A DNA stretch of 64,000 bases from Watersipora subatra (GCF_963576615.1 NC_088711.1:38374621-38438620); one strand, 5' to 3'. Counted from the first letter of the stretch, positions 36,111-50,019 are shown. The notes: a model not told the origin generated them from the sequence alone. Program-made: numbers and translations.

Positions 36111-37722
36111 TGTCAATATTTTTGGTAAAAACGATGCAAATCTACAAAGTTTCAGGTGCAAATGAGGTGAAGGTATTGGAGTTGTCCTATTATCGCAGAG
36201 ACAACTGATAATTAAATTGACATTCTAGGCAAATTCAAGTTCTTGAAACTTCTAGTATTGATCAACTTTGCATTTTTTAAGACATTGTACCAAGTATCCT
36301 GTTATTGCAATGCTGAGGCATCGTAAGTATTTATTGAATGCCGACGTCGCCATTCTTAGAACACTCATAAATTTGTATCAATGGCATTGATACATATTTT
36401 CTGTCTCACCATATTGATGGCGAAAAAGAATATTTCTCTGAAAGAAATCTATCCTAAGACTTGTGGACTATTTATTACGTATTCCGGTTTAATCACAAAA
36501 TTTTTGAACATTTTGCTTTCTCTCAAACTTATGCATTTCTGCATTTGTTTGACAGGTTTCAAAGTTTTACATAAACTATGCCCAGAATGATTGTATTTAT
36601 CTTTTTACACATATGATAAACATCGTTTTCTGCTTTGTGACACCAACAGACTACATTCACCATCATACTGTTCAATTTGAAAACTTTCTGCTACTACAAC
36701 TATTAATTCACTGTTTAGACTGCTCCACAATGCTATTAGATTACCAACTTTTAAAACACGTTTGTTCAACTCAATAATTACTGATTTCTGCCATTCTGTT
36801 TTCTTCTTTTAGACATATAATAAAAACATTATTCTGTTGATTATTACTAATACCAATAAAAACTATACATTACATACCACTCTTTGTCTATGGTCTGTGT
36901 GTTTTGACATGGTATATACTAACAGTATCAGTAATGTGGTTGATGCTAAACAGGCTTTGTATTAAAGGCTGTTCGACATTACATTGCCTGGTGGTATATT
37001 GCCAAAGTAGAAACAGTATTAGAAATCTGTATAACAAAACATAATGACAAAATAATAGCCTTTTTATGAGCTACGATGGACAGAAATGCATGAATATATA
37101 TCAACGCTGAAAAATGTATGAGGAAATACTTAATGTAGATAAGATCTAGGTATAGCAAAACTTGAATAACATAACCTGACATAACAATAAAGGCTGGGTC
37201 ACACTATTAACATTACTGTGTGTCAGAGTTGTCTTCTCGGTGATAATTCATGGATTATGTGCACTATAAACCGAAGGCATTGTCTAGATAAGGTAAGGTG
37301 CATACATTAATAAAGATTGAAGCTGTCAAACTTTCTTAATAGTTCACCGAGCATCTACAACAGCCTTTGCAATATGCACTATGCACTATTTAGGCGATGA
37401 TGGTGATTGGCCGTCATAGATTGCTCGATATACACATATATTGTATATCATGATCATTACTAGTATTGACTAGTATTTCATTGTTTCTAAGAGCACCTTG
37501 TACAATGAGAAAGCTATAATATGGACTGGTCACTGAAGTAAACGTGAATAGGTTTGTGGTACTGTGAACATTGTTATCACAGACGATCACTGAAGTATTG
37601 TGTGATTAACAGTGACATACGGCGATAGAGTGTGAACCAGCCTTGACGTAATGTTGACTCAACATCTTTGCAGGTCTAACTGATGCTTTAGAAAATTGGT
37701 TTCTTTTTTTATGAGAAGATAT

Positions 37723-37927
37723 CTATTCTTGTGTTTTGGCACTAGGCTTTGTAGGAGGTTTAGTCTTTAAAATTACAAATTAGCATGCAGAAATTTGGTA
37801 CCAACATTATTTGCAAAAACAGATATTCATGTATTTGAAACAAAAAAAGAAACCTGACCTTCTTGAGTCTTGACAATGTTGCATTAAAGTCTTCCAGGTG
37901 AGAAATTTGCCTCAATGAAGTATGATT
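37723..37927 (-). CDS. Gene X, last two exons (U3)
   Basis: Minus-strand exons 37927-37859 (23 codons, LRQISHLEDFNATLSRLKK core) and 37764-37723 (TKPPTKPSAKTQE then TAG). The acceptor tgttgtag is good; the donor gtcagg is weaker than gtaagg in U2. The first exon differs from U2 at 17 of 69 bases yet keeps length and frame. Unknown function. Confidence 0.4.
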
Positions 37928-38344
37928 CTACAACATTGAATAAAAAAACATTCAATGGTGTTAACGCATGCAGTAACCAGATTTGATGGCTCGAAAACAT
38001 GATAAACAGTAAATGCAGAAAGAGGTATATTTTAATCCAAGGAAACAAACCTGTATTTCAGGAATACCAACAATTTGATTTAACAGTCTCCTAGATGTTA
38101 ATATTTTACTGGTGTTTATTCATTGGTACTACAAAAGAAAAGAAAACAATCCAAAACTAAATGGTAGGTTTAAAAATATGTATTATGAGTTAATAACATT
38201 CAAAAATCGCAGTGAAAGCTGCATTAAATGAGTTAGGTAGAAAACATATCACTGCTATACTATTTAAATGTGTTGTTAATTTTTACTATAATAGGAGCAA
38301 TGTCCATTCGTCTGCTTCTCTGAAGGCCCCCTAAAAGCATTAGG

Positions 38345-38440
38345 AAAAAGGATTACCGCACAAAGGAATTGAACCTAAGGCGACTGATTCACAAGCAAGC
38401 ACACTATACAACTTCACTACTCGGTTGCCTTGACACTGCA
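38345..38440 (-). repeat. tRNA-derived SINE-like fragment (U3)
   Basis: B box ggttcaattcc on the minus strand, in the same place as the U2 fragment at 18640-18735 but with a diverged A-box half. Confidence 0.45.
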
Positions 38441-38959
38441 TTGTATAATCCTGCACATAATGAGTACTCATGATGGTCTCTCACAGTGCAGTGGACTGGC
38501 AAGTGTACTAGTTGGATATCATATCTCTTGCCTAGGGTCACATTATTATTATTATCCATTGATGTTTGCTTTAAAAACTTATAAAAATATATATACAACC
38601 TATCAAAAATGAGAAAATATATTAATTGAATACTGTTCATTATGTTTTTTTTGAAATGCTAGCAGTAGCTACAGTCAGGGTTGGTTTAAAATTACAGCTA
38701 CTAAAAAAAGGCCATCTGTACTGAAATTTAACGTCTGTAAGTAGCACTCACCCTGACAATAGCCAGCAGGTGGCTGCTTAAAAGGCTGGTTCTCAGGAAT
38801 CAAACAAAGTTTTGAAACCAAATATCTTTAGTGACCTGACAGAAGGCACAGCGCATATGTGGGTAAAGTTTAGACAGAATTAACAGAAAATGGTGAAATG
38901 ATACCGCTTATGCAGACCAAGAGACAAACAGACACACAATGATTCAGTAGGATTTACCT

Positions 38960-39190
38960 TCCAATTTTTTAATTACTGAGATTTACTTCCTTTCTGCTGC
39001 GTGGCCCTTCATTCTGAACCAGATTCATCCTAAAAACTAAATATACTGCAACCATTTATTTATGAGTTTGGTACAGTTGCAGCTGGAGGTCCTTCCTATC
39101 ACTACTAATGGTCCTTCTGGTATTCGAACCACTGACCAACTGATTATATGCCAGTGTACTAACCGCTGAACCACAGCTGCTCTGTGGTCC
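38960..39190 (-). repeat. tRNA-derived SINE-like element (U3)
   Basis: Counterpart of the U2 element at 19325-19530 with a better B box: ggttcgaatacc (39119-39130) and A box tggttcagcggtta (39160-39173). A/T-rich tail near 38960. Confidence 0.6.
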
Positions 39191-41454
39191 AGAGGATTTT
39201 ATTAAAATAGATTCAGCTATAATCGATGCAAATAAATGTGTGTTTACATCACATGAACCTTAACTTGAAATACTGGTATGTTATTTCAACTAGTCTTGTC
39301 TAAAGAAAATGACTAAAAATGTTTAACTACAGTAATTTAGAGTTGAATGATATCACAGGTTGGTAGTCGAAGATTAACAAGATGTATTATGAGTGGTTAA
39401 ACAAGAAAAAGCCAGTCAATGGCTGAATGACCACAACTCTTGTCCGTCTTTATTGTTACTCCACCTGACCACACATAGACCTATGCATAACTTTGCTCTT
39501 ACTGATTGTCAATTGAAACTTTCTATTATTAATATCACGTTAATAATTTTGTTTAGTTATGACTTCAAATACGATTAATTTTTTTTATTTTTAAATCGAA
39601 AAATGTTACCTAGGAAATCTCTTATCTATATATAAATCTCAATGCTTGTTTTTTGTTGGTCGGTCATCTATGTGACCCATTGTAATGATAAAATTGTAAG
39701 CATTACATATCTGCTTCGCAGAGGGTTTGATCTTAAAACCTCCAGTTCTGAACACAACAAGCTTACTCATTAGACTATGCCTCCAACTGCCTACAGCAAC
39801 TGATAATAGTGAAGATATCAATTACATCAGTTAAAATACACATAATGACGTTGTGTCCCACGTAACCATCACCAGCTAGCCTCGCCGGTATTGACTCACT
39901 AGATGTATGCGCAGCATTTTCACGGGTAATAAAAACAGCTTATAAACAGTTGCAGGTAATGTAGTGTAAAGATAATGTACCGTAGTAGGTAAGGTAATGT
40001 AGGAAGTCTGAGAGACTCCTTCATGCCGCACCACATCAATCTCAAATCAACTGCACAGTGGTAGTCAAACAAATGTGTACTGGTATGCTTGCTAGTCCCG
40101 TTCACTGTGAGAGATTGTCATGAGTAATATGAGCAAAGGCAAGATTTGGACAAAGGCAAAAGTAGCTCGGCCCTTCTTTACCGTGCATGCTATGTTGGTT
40201 TCTTTATTCGCTGGCAACGTGGCTGAGTCAACCAAAGCCCAGAGCTGGACCAGACACAGGGCAGGCTGGCTCCCACCACAATTCTTCTCCTTTTGAGTTC
40301 ATTATCTGTGCTCTTGTGTCTAGAAATAATCAATAGCCTAAATTGTTCTCTTAAATAAGCTTTTGTATCGTTTCCTTTTCGCTCTATTTACACTAAGTGC
40401 ATGCTCAGTCTCATTTGCTACCTTGATTCTCTCAACCATTTGTGATAGTGAAAAACTCGGTCTTTTAAGAGCTATCAAAGATAACTTGGACTTTTCAATT
40501 GTTACAATTAACGCTCATAGATTTTAACTTGGCTGCAGTAAGTGGAAGCTCATTTCAAATCTGCATGGAAACTCAGTGCAGTCTCAGTGAGAGGCTGCCG
40601 GCATTATCTTCCGACATTAAAATCCGACATTATATTATTAATGGCACTGATCTTTTTAAACTAATTCGCTGAGTAAAGCTCCAGCTTCTATCTTGGTACA
40701 AGTATTGACCCTTACAATCTTCACAATATTAATGATTGTACATTATTTTATACTTCTTATACGAGCAGCTTTTTTATGACTTTAGCCCTTTTTGTTTCTA
40801 CCTGATATATGATTTTACATCACTGCTGTCGTTATTGGGTTCACTTTTGAAATTGACTACAAGTATTTTTAACACCATAGTTTCTTAACACAAGTGTTTT
40901 TTAATGTGATCATTGTTAATACCATTGCTTGTTAAAATTAGCATTAATTAACATTAACAGTTGCTAACGCTTGTATTTGTTAACACTAACACTATTTGTT
41001 ATACCCTAACTTAATCTTTCGCAACTTTTTACTTATACCGCGGTGCTCTTCAGTTAACATTTACTTTACTTACTAGGTTCCTCATAGAACATTCATGGAC
41101 ATTCCTAATCAAAGTATAGTCGTACAGAGGAATGTATTATATTTGTTCTATTCACAGTTTATTCCTTAAACTTATAGTGAAAAAGTAGCATAGCCTTAAA
41201 ATTAGGCCTAGTTAAATTGCAACATAGATTATCACTCTAGCCATAAAGCGACAACTCCATAAAAATTATCCAGATTCAATCTGAGGTTGTTTTTACATGT
41301 AAATCCATGTTAATTATACCAATAACAAGACTTTATCTGGCTAGTTTATGCTGTCTATTTACCAGTGTTTACACAAATTAGCTTTTAAATCTTAAATTTT
41401 AAATTTTCTGGAAGAATCTAGAATGTTTCCAAATAATGAAGTATATGGATGGAC

Positions 41455-41555
41455 CTGCTGAGCTGGAGATCCTTCACTGTCAACTATAGCTCTATTCTCA
41501 TTGGCCCACCTAAATCTGGATCCCTCCAAGCTGTATATCAGCCGCTGAAGATTCC
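41455..41555 (-). CDS. Gene X internal exon (U3)
   Basis: Minus-strand exon of 101 bases (two bases plus 33 codons): acceptor tgttacag, donor cagcag|gtccat. It opens NLQRLIYSLEGS and ends WANENRAIVDSEGSPAQQ, leaving phase 0, which fits the next exon at 37927. The 3.5-kb gap between them is mostly the accessory block. Family not recognised. Confidence 0.4.
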
Positions 41556-43027
41556 CTGTAACAATAATATATTAATAATATGTAATTATAGTGAGACTAC
41601 AATAAGCTACTCAACATGTCAAATGGATGTACAACGGGTACATTGCAATACAAACAGCATAACATAAATTCCTATAAAACAGTAGTAAGGTTCCCCTTAG
41701 GTAAGTATAACAGATAACTAGACAGTCTCCAGAGTATCACTGGTCTGTATCTGGTGAATATCAAGTGGAATACTATAAACTATTGTGAAAATGGCAGACT
41801 GTAAAGTCCAGCTTGTCTAGTAAACAAGTTATATCATTAAAAATATTTGTCAGTGAACAAAGGAGGTGACTCCAAAACCTTTTTAACGCTGTACAGTTCA
41901 GCCTATCAGATTAGAGAGTGCACACACAGAGGATTTACTTCCTACATATACAGTAAATATATTCGTTTGTATGCTTTTGAAGAAACAATGGTACCTTAGA
42001 GATTGCGTAAGTCACCAGAATGAAGGTGCTCTGGGAAAAGGTTGGAAGTTGGTGGCTGTAGACCACTACTACAGCCAGATTTCTGACTAAAGACTTGAAG
42101 ATATAGTCATTAGTTTAACTAGTCAGTAATTTTTGAGATATACTATCACATTGTACATTACCAACCAGCAAGAGCCATGTAATGGATTCCATTAATTTGA
42201 ATATTTGAGAGCCTTCATTTATTGACTGACTTTTATTCTGTAAATCTAGAATAACATTTATGCATATTAGAAATTTATGCAATCTAATTATACATCTAAA
42301 TTCATATTTGTCATGGTATTTTCACAAAAATTTGCTAATTGATTTCTTATAAAAGATTTCACCCAGCTCATCAGTTTAGTCTTGTCTACGCTGGTTGCCT
42401 TACTTCTTGTCATCATTTATCTAGCACACCTGCTCGGTCATGTCTCAAACATCCGCTACACTTTCTGTTATTCTTCACTTCAGAAGAGCTGATCTGTAGA
42501 TCACGTTTACTATTGACTGTGATTGACCCATGGAGAACTTCATATTTACGATTGTAGTGCTGACAGAAGAATTTTTATCCCCAACATGCTATAACAATAC
42601 CAAGATACTATATGAAATATGATATTCAGATTACATGTATATACCTGATTCTTGCTGAAAGCGAGATATTGACTTTCAAGAAAAATGTTGAGAATCGTCT
42701 CATGTAGTTCTACAAGAGGTGTAAACAGAATGGACAAAAGGTAAACATAAAGCTAACATGTGGTTAACTTACAATAAATGTAGATTGAACACAGGGTAAG
42801 CATAGATTGAACATCAGTAAACATAGAGTGAGCATAATTGAGAACGACCGGCAATTTGCTAGAATGTGGAGATGAAAATTTACATAGTCATTATATTTAA
42901 CAGTGTTGAGAATTAGGATGTCCCAATCAGTCCTTATCATAAATTGACATTATGAGAAGATGAACCGCTTAGAAATGCCAAGTCATGTTCTCACTTCCGA
43001 GTTTAGATGATTGATGAGTAGGAAAAA

Positions 43028-43087
43028 CTATATAAGGCTAACTACTTTACTCAGACATCAGATCAACTGCAAGCACAGAGGAAACAG
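43028..43087 (+). promoter_or_regulatory. TATA box and probable non-coding first exon, copy C
   Basis: TATA box ctatataagg at 43028-43037 and donor gaaacag|gtaaat at 43087/43088. The second donor block ends at 43425 and reads aaacag|gtatat. Same arrangement as in the other three units. Confidence 0.55.
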
Positions 43088-43716
43088 GTAAATGTTTACT
43101 ATTTACTCATATATTATTAATGCGGATTTCTTTAAGCTAGTAAAATAGAAGATAGATTATTAGTAAAGTTGGATTACTTCTCTTGGGATTAAAGACCAGC
43201 TGTTATATCCATCTTTTCATTAGTTAACATCTAAAGAAGACAGCAATCAACATATAGTCAGCATCTCAGTAGTTGCTAGTCTAGCAATAACGTTAAAGAT
43301 GAATTACTAAAAATTTTGGGTCACTTCTTAACTCTTAAATATTGGTCATTAATGAATATTGAAACATGCAGAAGACCAGTTAGTTGATGCAAACATTAGT
43401 TCACCTGCAAACACTGAGGAAACAGGTATATATTTAGTATCGAGACATATATATAATATTAATGCGAGAGATTTCACTAAGTAAGAAATACACAAACTAG
43501 TTTGGTAGTGAGTTTAGTATAACATTGCTGAGATGGCAGGGTAACAACTGTTTAATATATCATTCTATTAGTTTAAATTTGACAGAGATAGCAGCTAAAA
43601 TACCAGCCTATAACTTTCTACTCTTAGTCCTATTACGTTGGTTAATTGTAACCATAATACATCCTTGTATCTTGTAGATTTACAGATTCTCTCAGGTCTA
43701 CACATCTTCTACAATA

Positions 43717-44894
43717 ATGAAGTTTTTGGCAGTATTCATGGCTGTCTGCCTTGCTTTCCATCAAATCAGTGCAAGCGGCTATCAGGGCAGCAACAATTTC
43801 CGCAACTCTAGGTATGTGTGCTTGTTGTTCTTTTTTATGATTTCTGGTTTTCAGTTTTTTTTGTTTTTTTGTTGATGAGAGAATATTATTGTTATTCTAA
43901 CCAGCCTAAAGGAGATTTTGTTAGTCATTTAAGATTAACAACTGTCTGCAACCCTGTCAACTATTAAAATATGAGCGTATTTATGTACCTTGAATCCTAC
44001 ACCTATGCTCATACCTGTTGAAACTTTCAACTAGTCTTATTATTCCTATAATGCAACATCAATATTTCATATTTTATATATCATGCTTCAGAGTTGGAGG
44101 AGCAAGATCTGGAGGATCACAGAGTGGATTTGGAGAAGGGCTTGGACAAGGATTTAGTGGTGGATCCAGCAGAGGCTTTGGTGGATCCAGCAGAGGTTTT
44201 GGAAATGGATCAAGCAGAGGCTTTGGTGGATCGAGCAGAGGCTTTGATGGAGGATACAGCAGAGGTTTTGGAGGAGGATCTAGGCAAGGGTTTGAGGGAG
44301 GATCTAGGCAAAGGTTCGGCGGATCTAGACAAGGGTTTGGGAGCGGATCTAGCCAAGGATTTGAAGGCGGAGCTGGCCGTGGTGGTTTCAGCAGCGGAGG
44401 CAGAGGTGGATTTAGCGGAGGTTCTGGAAGAACACATGGAAGATGTAAGTAATAATATTTCTAACAGTATTTTACTTTCAGTTAGTGTACTAATGTATTT
44501 ATATTTTGTCACAGAAAGATATGTACTCATTATAGCTTGTGAATATAAATATCTATTAAACCTTTTAATATTCTCATGAAAACCTGATGTAGTATTTACA
44601 AAAATTGCAGAGAAAAACCAAGATTGTAGCAAATGTCAACAAGAATTATTTTGGCGTCTTTTTCAATAATTTAATAATTTTTTAATTTAACTTTTCAAAA
44701 TTAACAGAATTTTTTAATATTTTCTAAAGCTGGCTAAATCTGAACTTTTATTTCTGACGACCATCGCACAACATCTATGTCGATGCTTCTAATAAATGTT
44801 CATTTTTGTACAGCCTCTATGTTTATGGTTCTAAAGAGTGTTTGTTATTTGTTTCATTATTAACTGTCAATTTGATAATACTTTTACAGACTAA
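43717..44894 (+). CDS. Secreted glycine-rich repeat protein, copy C (three exons)
   Basis: Exons 43717-43811, 44092-44444 and 44890-44894 give 150 residues. The signal peptide differs from copy A by V5A. The linker after it reads GYQGSNNFRNS. In the repeats a tyrosine replaces serine in one unit (GGYSRGFG) and one unit reads GSSQGFEG. Splice sites are canonical and phases match the other copies. Intron 2 (445 bp), the end of exon 2 and the start of exon 3 lie in a 470-bp tract identical to copy D, which points to recent gene conversion or exchange between the two copies. Confidence 0.8.
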
Positions 44895-45064
44895 ATCTAT
44901 GGACAACCTGCACAACCTGCTTACACTGACTTCCTGCTGTCATATCTGGTTGATAGGATGTTGAGCATTTCATTTATATGTTAATGTAACATGTGAATAC
45001 TAAGTTATACTACTTTTAATGTTTATTATCTGTTTTTACCATTTCTATCACTTGTTGATTTCAA

Positions 45065-45070
45065 AATAAA
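45065..45070 (+). terminator. Polyadenylation signal AATAAA, copy C
   Basis: AATAAA in the same context as in the other three copies, followed by tgtatttgtttt. Confidence 0.65.
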
Positions 45071-46859
45071 TGTATTTGTTTTATGATATTACTTTATAAT
45101 AAGTTTACATTGTTTAACAACTAAAGTCATGAGTCACAAGTAAATAATTAAACTTTTTAACATAAACTAAGAAATGAAATAAGTAAAAGGTTGGCAGGTT
45201 AACAAGGAGTAGATAATAACAGTTACAAATATTAGCTAAGATGTTATTTAGTATTTAGTATTGGATAAAATCTTCGTACTCTTGATTTAAGATATGGTTT
45301 CACTATATTTCTGGTAATGCAAACCAACAGCTAAAAAAACCAACAAATAAGGAGTGGCATATGTCTACGTTACTAGGCAACCATCTTAGGATTAAAGGCA
45401 AGAGATGACCATAATACATAATGGCCATAATAATGTATTAATATAGTAGACTATATTTCTCACAGTTTGTGCTGACAATATAAACAAGCAGAAAGCTAGC
45501 AAACATTTAAAATACTTAATTCATATGTTAGTTCCCAGCAGTTGGGGAACAATTTCCACAAAACCTACTTGAAAACAAAATATAAAACAAGCTTTTATAG
45601 CAAATGCAAAGCCAGAGACTGCCATGCATTTTCAAAAGATTATTTGTTCTTTCTCAAACTGACCTCAAACAGGACTAGATGACATGAAAAATGTATTCGC
45701 AGTATCATAAAGTGAGGATTAGACTGGAAAATTTACAATTTAAAGCGGAGAGGCAGATTACATCAATTAAAAGGCAGATTACGTCTCAAACACACCAGTT
45801 GTGCGAGATTGCCTGTCAAACTTCAGACTGGTCTGTTTTGTTAGTTTGATTAGGGTTGTGCTTATATGTTGGTGGGGGTTTCTGACATCCCCGTAGGCCT
45901 TTTTAGGAATTCTAACCACAGTCAATTGTCCACTTGTTAGGCACACTAAACACTACAGCATGGCAGCTCATGGAAAGATACCCACAAGTTACGAATGTCT
46001 GAATTACTCTTCTGTTTCGCTGTCATACAATGTAACTCTTTCGATACAGACAAAAAACACCATTAGTATTATATTTTGAATAGAATGAGTCTCTATATGA
46101 TTTCTATGGGGCTTCTTTAGAGGGTTCCAAAGCAAATATATTGCCTCATTCTAATACATGCATACGCACCAAAATAATTAATATTTGGCAAAGCGTGAGC
46201 TGATCTTTTATGTCATGGTTGCGATGAAAGAACGAGAAAATAAATTATATGTACATGTACATGTAATTGGATATCATATATCTTGTCTAGGGCCTCATTA
46301 TTATTATTCATTGAGGTTGTTTGCTTTAAAAAGCTTAAAAATATATCTACAACTGATCAAAAAGTGAGAAGATAAATTAATTGAATACTGTTCATTATGT
46401 TTTTTTTGAGATGCTAGCAGTAGCTAATAAAGCTGTAAAGTCAGTATTGGTTTAACGTTACAGCTACTAACATTTAGGCCAGCGAATAATTTAGGAATGC
46501 TACATGGATGTTTATATGTTTATAGCTTGAGATTGGTTAGGCTTTGTTAGAACATTAACAAATTAAACTGAGATACAAAACTACTGGTACGTACACAGGG
46601 TAGATAGTTCTTTCAGACAAATTACACTGAACTTATTTGCCTAAAAAGTAATAGTAACCAATTCATTTAAACTAAACTACTACTAAACAATTTTTTAAAA
46701 AGTTATTAAAATATTGTTGTTGGAAATAGAAAGATTCTAAAGTAAAGAGCGTACTTGACATACTTTGTATTACAGAGTGGTATTATTAATAGCTTCCGTG
46801 TATAATAATACATTTAAAAATGAACATACTCCAAGTTTTAGTTGATTTGATCAAAAACT

Positions 46860-46980
46860 ATTTTATATTTATATATATATTTATATATATATTTATATAT
46901 ATATGAATATAAAAATGTTTTTTATATTTTAAAATTTAAATATACTTTATATATATGTATATATATTTTATATTTATCAG
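46860..46980. repeat. AT-rich low-complexity tract (U3)
   Basis: Runs of tatatat and tttatat over about 120 bp with no longer period. Much shorter or missing in the other units. Confidence 0.7.
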
Positions 46981-48102
46981 TATTTTTCTATTTTTAGTAA
47001 TTGGTTTTGATGTTTGAGGTGATCTGACTATCAAAACCCCAAACATCGGTTTGAGGTTTTGTTAGTCAAGACCTCAAACTGAGTTCTTGACTAACAAGAT
47101 GTTTCAAGACATGATGTTTCAAGATTGAAGTCGACAAAACCACAGTTATAGCACACAGATTGTCTATAGTTTTAAAGACACCAATAGAATGGAGATGCGT
47201 AACGCTGCGGCTTGAATGCATTAGCCAATATCAACTACAGCAATGATAACAAATAGTAGTTGTAATTTTGCACATATTTTCTTTTGAGCGTTTTAACTGC
47301 AATCAAGTTATGTCGTTTTTAATCTTGAAACATCCTCGCAGTCAGATAATCTCAAACATGAATACAATTACAAATGATAGTAAAACACTTATACCTTACA
47401 ATGAAATCTATTAAAATTTTGTTTAAGTTTATTAATTACCAAAATGTTATTACCTAATACTGTCTCAAGAACATACTTGTTGTTTCAACAGAAATAATTA
47501 ACTACGAAAGAAAATACACATGTTTACTATTAAGCAGAGTACCAAATACAACATTGTTAGTCGCGGAGCTGTTGCAATCCATAAACAATACAATATTGAA
47601 CCTGAATTACTTATTTTTCTGTCAAAGAATGTAGATGTGTATTGGAATTTTCAACAAAGAACAGTTCATAAGAGCTGACTGCGTGACTGAAAAACAATAG
47701 CAAAGGTTTGCTGCCCATCATACCCTACTTTTTATGCATTAAAGTAAAAAATATTACAGAACATCAGGAAAAAAGAAGTTAAATTTCGTTTGAATAAATG
47801 ATTTTGAATAACCCTTTATTACCAAATTTATTTCTATCAAATATACTAATATTATTTTAAAGTATAATACACACTACTCATATCCATAATTCTATGACAC
47901 TATAAACTGAGTACTGTACATAGAAATTATTCTAAGTTACACCAACACAAATAACTAACTTAACATAACTTTAATACTTAATTTAACAAAAATGTATTTG
48001 TTTACCTTGTGGATATCAGTGTTAAAGTATGACAGCCAGCAGCGAAGTAGACTGTCAAAAAGTAGAAAAGAGAGTTTACATAGATATCATATTTATTCAC
48101 TC

Positions 48103-48126
48103 AAAGATGAAGATATCTTCATCTTT
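48103..48126. repeat. 24-bp perfect palindrome (U3)
   Basis: Same sequence and position within the unit as 29049-29072. The segment is missing in U1. Confidence 0.8.
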
Positions 48127-49221
48127 CTTCATCATAAAATCATATATTGAAATGAAAGATGAGTCACTGATAAATGCATTGTCCTACATCCAAATATTGA
48201 CAATTGATACATATTGAGGATTTGGAAAAGACAGTGTTTGAATACAGAAATTAGTTAAGCAGCAAACATATAGAAACAGGTTTTGCTATTAGATTATCTA
48301 ACTTTTATAAGTATATAGACTTCAGGTAAGAAGTAAGTAGATATGCAAATCAATTTAATCTAATGCAATTTGAGTGCAACACTATTGTGATTAAAATTGT
48401 TTACTTTTGTATACAGAATTTTTTTTGGTCATAAAAATATAATGATATATATGCCTAAAAACTACTTTTGAAGTTATAAAAATGCAATCAGATGATCATG
48501 ACCCAATGTACGAGTATGCTTACAAAATATTATGTACTTACAAATCTTTAAATGAGGCAAGCTAATATAAACTAATTATCTGGTGATTTAAAGCTTAAAA
48601 ACTACGATTCTGAATATTTAGCTGTTCATCTATTTAGAGATAGTAGCCTCAGTAAGTGACTCTCTATCCTCAGAAATATAGGTATTACATGTACCTTTGA
48701 TTATTTATATAAACTAATAATTGTATCATATCAATTACTCTTTATACCAAAGCATGTTTAGCAATTATTCAGGGATAGACAGTTATTTTTAGCCTTTTAC
48801 CGCTTCATTTTGTTGTTTATGAATTGACAGCAATGACTTCAATGACCCTGTTGCAAACAAGAAAGTTGCAATTGAACAGAAGTAGAGTTACTGTATGCGG
48901 CAACTTCAAATACAATGTACGAAATCTCAAATATAAAATAAAAATTTTTATTAAATTAATTTTATTTGAAGTTGACTTAGGTTAAGCTAGACAAGCTGTA
49001 CCTCCATCATCACTTCAACCTGCATTTCATCTATCCACTATATCAGCAAGGAAATCTATATACACATATCACCAAAAATATCCATATACAGCAATCATCC
49101 AGTATATCTATATACAGATATCAGCAAGTATATCTATTAACAGCTATCAGAAGGATAAACAACAAAAGTCCTTATGTAATTTAATTATAAATGAATAACT
49201 TGATAAATATTTTGTACTTAC

Positions 49222-49983
49222 ATCTTGTTGAGCGTTTTCCAGACTTTGCTTCAGACCCTCGGTTAGATCCCTGTCCACTTCTATGACCTGACTGACGTTC
49301 AGACCATCCACTAGTTTCTCCTCTAAACCTTTGGCTAGCTCTTCCTTCATGCTTGCGGTTAAACCCCTTCCCATCCCTTTGATCTGAATGAGATGTGAAC
49401 CATTGTCTAGCTCCTCCAAATCTTTGGCTGGATTTTCCTCCCATCTCTTGACTAAGACCATCTCTAACTTTTCGACTGAGCTGAGATCTAAAACCTTCAT
49501 TAGCTTCTCTTCTAAATTTTTGACTGGCTCTTCCTCCAACACTTTGATCCGCTCCTTCAACACTTTGGCCAGCTCTTCTCTTACATCTCTCTCCAGCTGC
49601 TCTCTGTAATCCTCCAGATCTTACTCCCATAGACTTACTCTTTTTGACTCTGAAGTATCATAACCAAGCTATAAGACATCTCTGTTAAATTAGCAAAAAT
49701 AGGCAAAAATACAAGGGTTAAAGCTTAAACAGGAATTCATATACATCTGAATATAAATAACTCAATGTGTTTTAGAAGGTTTGTGATATTAGGTGACTAA
49801 CATACACTATAGCTGCAATTTCTCCCAAGTAAAATTAGTACATGATCAATGCAAACAATGAAGTTTAGAGCTAAAATGGTCAACCTTATCCGAAGTTACT
49901 AAAGCTGTTGCTGCCATGATAGCCATTTACTGTGATCTACAAAAAGCGAGGCAGAAAGCCATAAGTTCTACCAAAAGCTTCAT
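49222..49983 (-). pseudogene. Inverted diverged paralog of the glycine-rich gene (U3), best preserved
   Basis: Minus strand. Exon 1 candidate 49983-49931 (17 codons plus 2 bases, MKLLVELMAFCLAFCRS) would use a new donor, tcaca|gtaaat, because the old downstream donor is behind a TAA. Exon 2 is 49649-49222 (428 bases) with acceptor cttcag and donor agat|gtaagt, open throughout in the glycine frame (GVRSGG start, blocks such as SQRFRGETSG and GQGSNRGSEAKSG). With the new donor all phases match the plus-strand genes, giving about 160 residues before a third exon that I could not locate. Glu inside the signal core weakens export. It may be a rescued diverged gene or a pseudogene that happens to stay open; both sister copies are broken. 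Confidence 0.5.
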
Positions 49984-50019
49984 TGTAACAGAAGGTACCT
50001 AGACTTTAGATAATCTATA

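Larger units (their letters stand above)
45090..49200. other. Non-genic spacer, U3, between copy C and inverted paralog
   Basis: Duplicated spacer with the AT-rich tract 46860-46980, the palindrome 48103-48126 and short degenerate 'atatccatatacag' repeats near 49040-49140. No supported gene. Confidence 0.5.

Noticed and set aside
35312-36208. Very long open frames (up to 298 codons, both strands) of His-Thr, Ala-Arg or Cys-Val repeats
   Set aside because: They are translations of the CA/CG microsatellite in all frames; no splice, promoter or conservation support.
42645-42709. Possible further gene X exon on the minus strand (LHETILNIFLESQYLAF type; counterparts in all units)
   Set aside because: Splice borders are plausible (cttgtag; cag|gtatat) but the acceptor is lost in U1 and no open frame leaves the phase needed by the next exon, so I could not link it.
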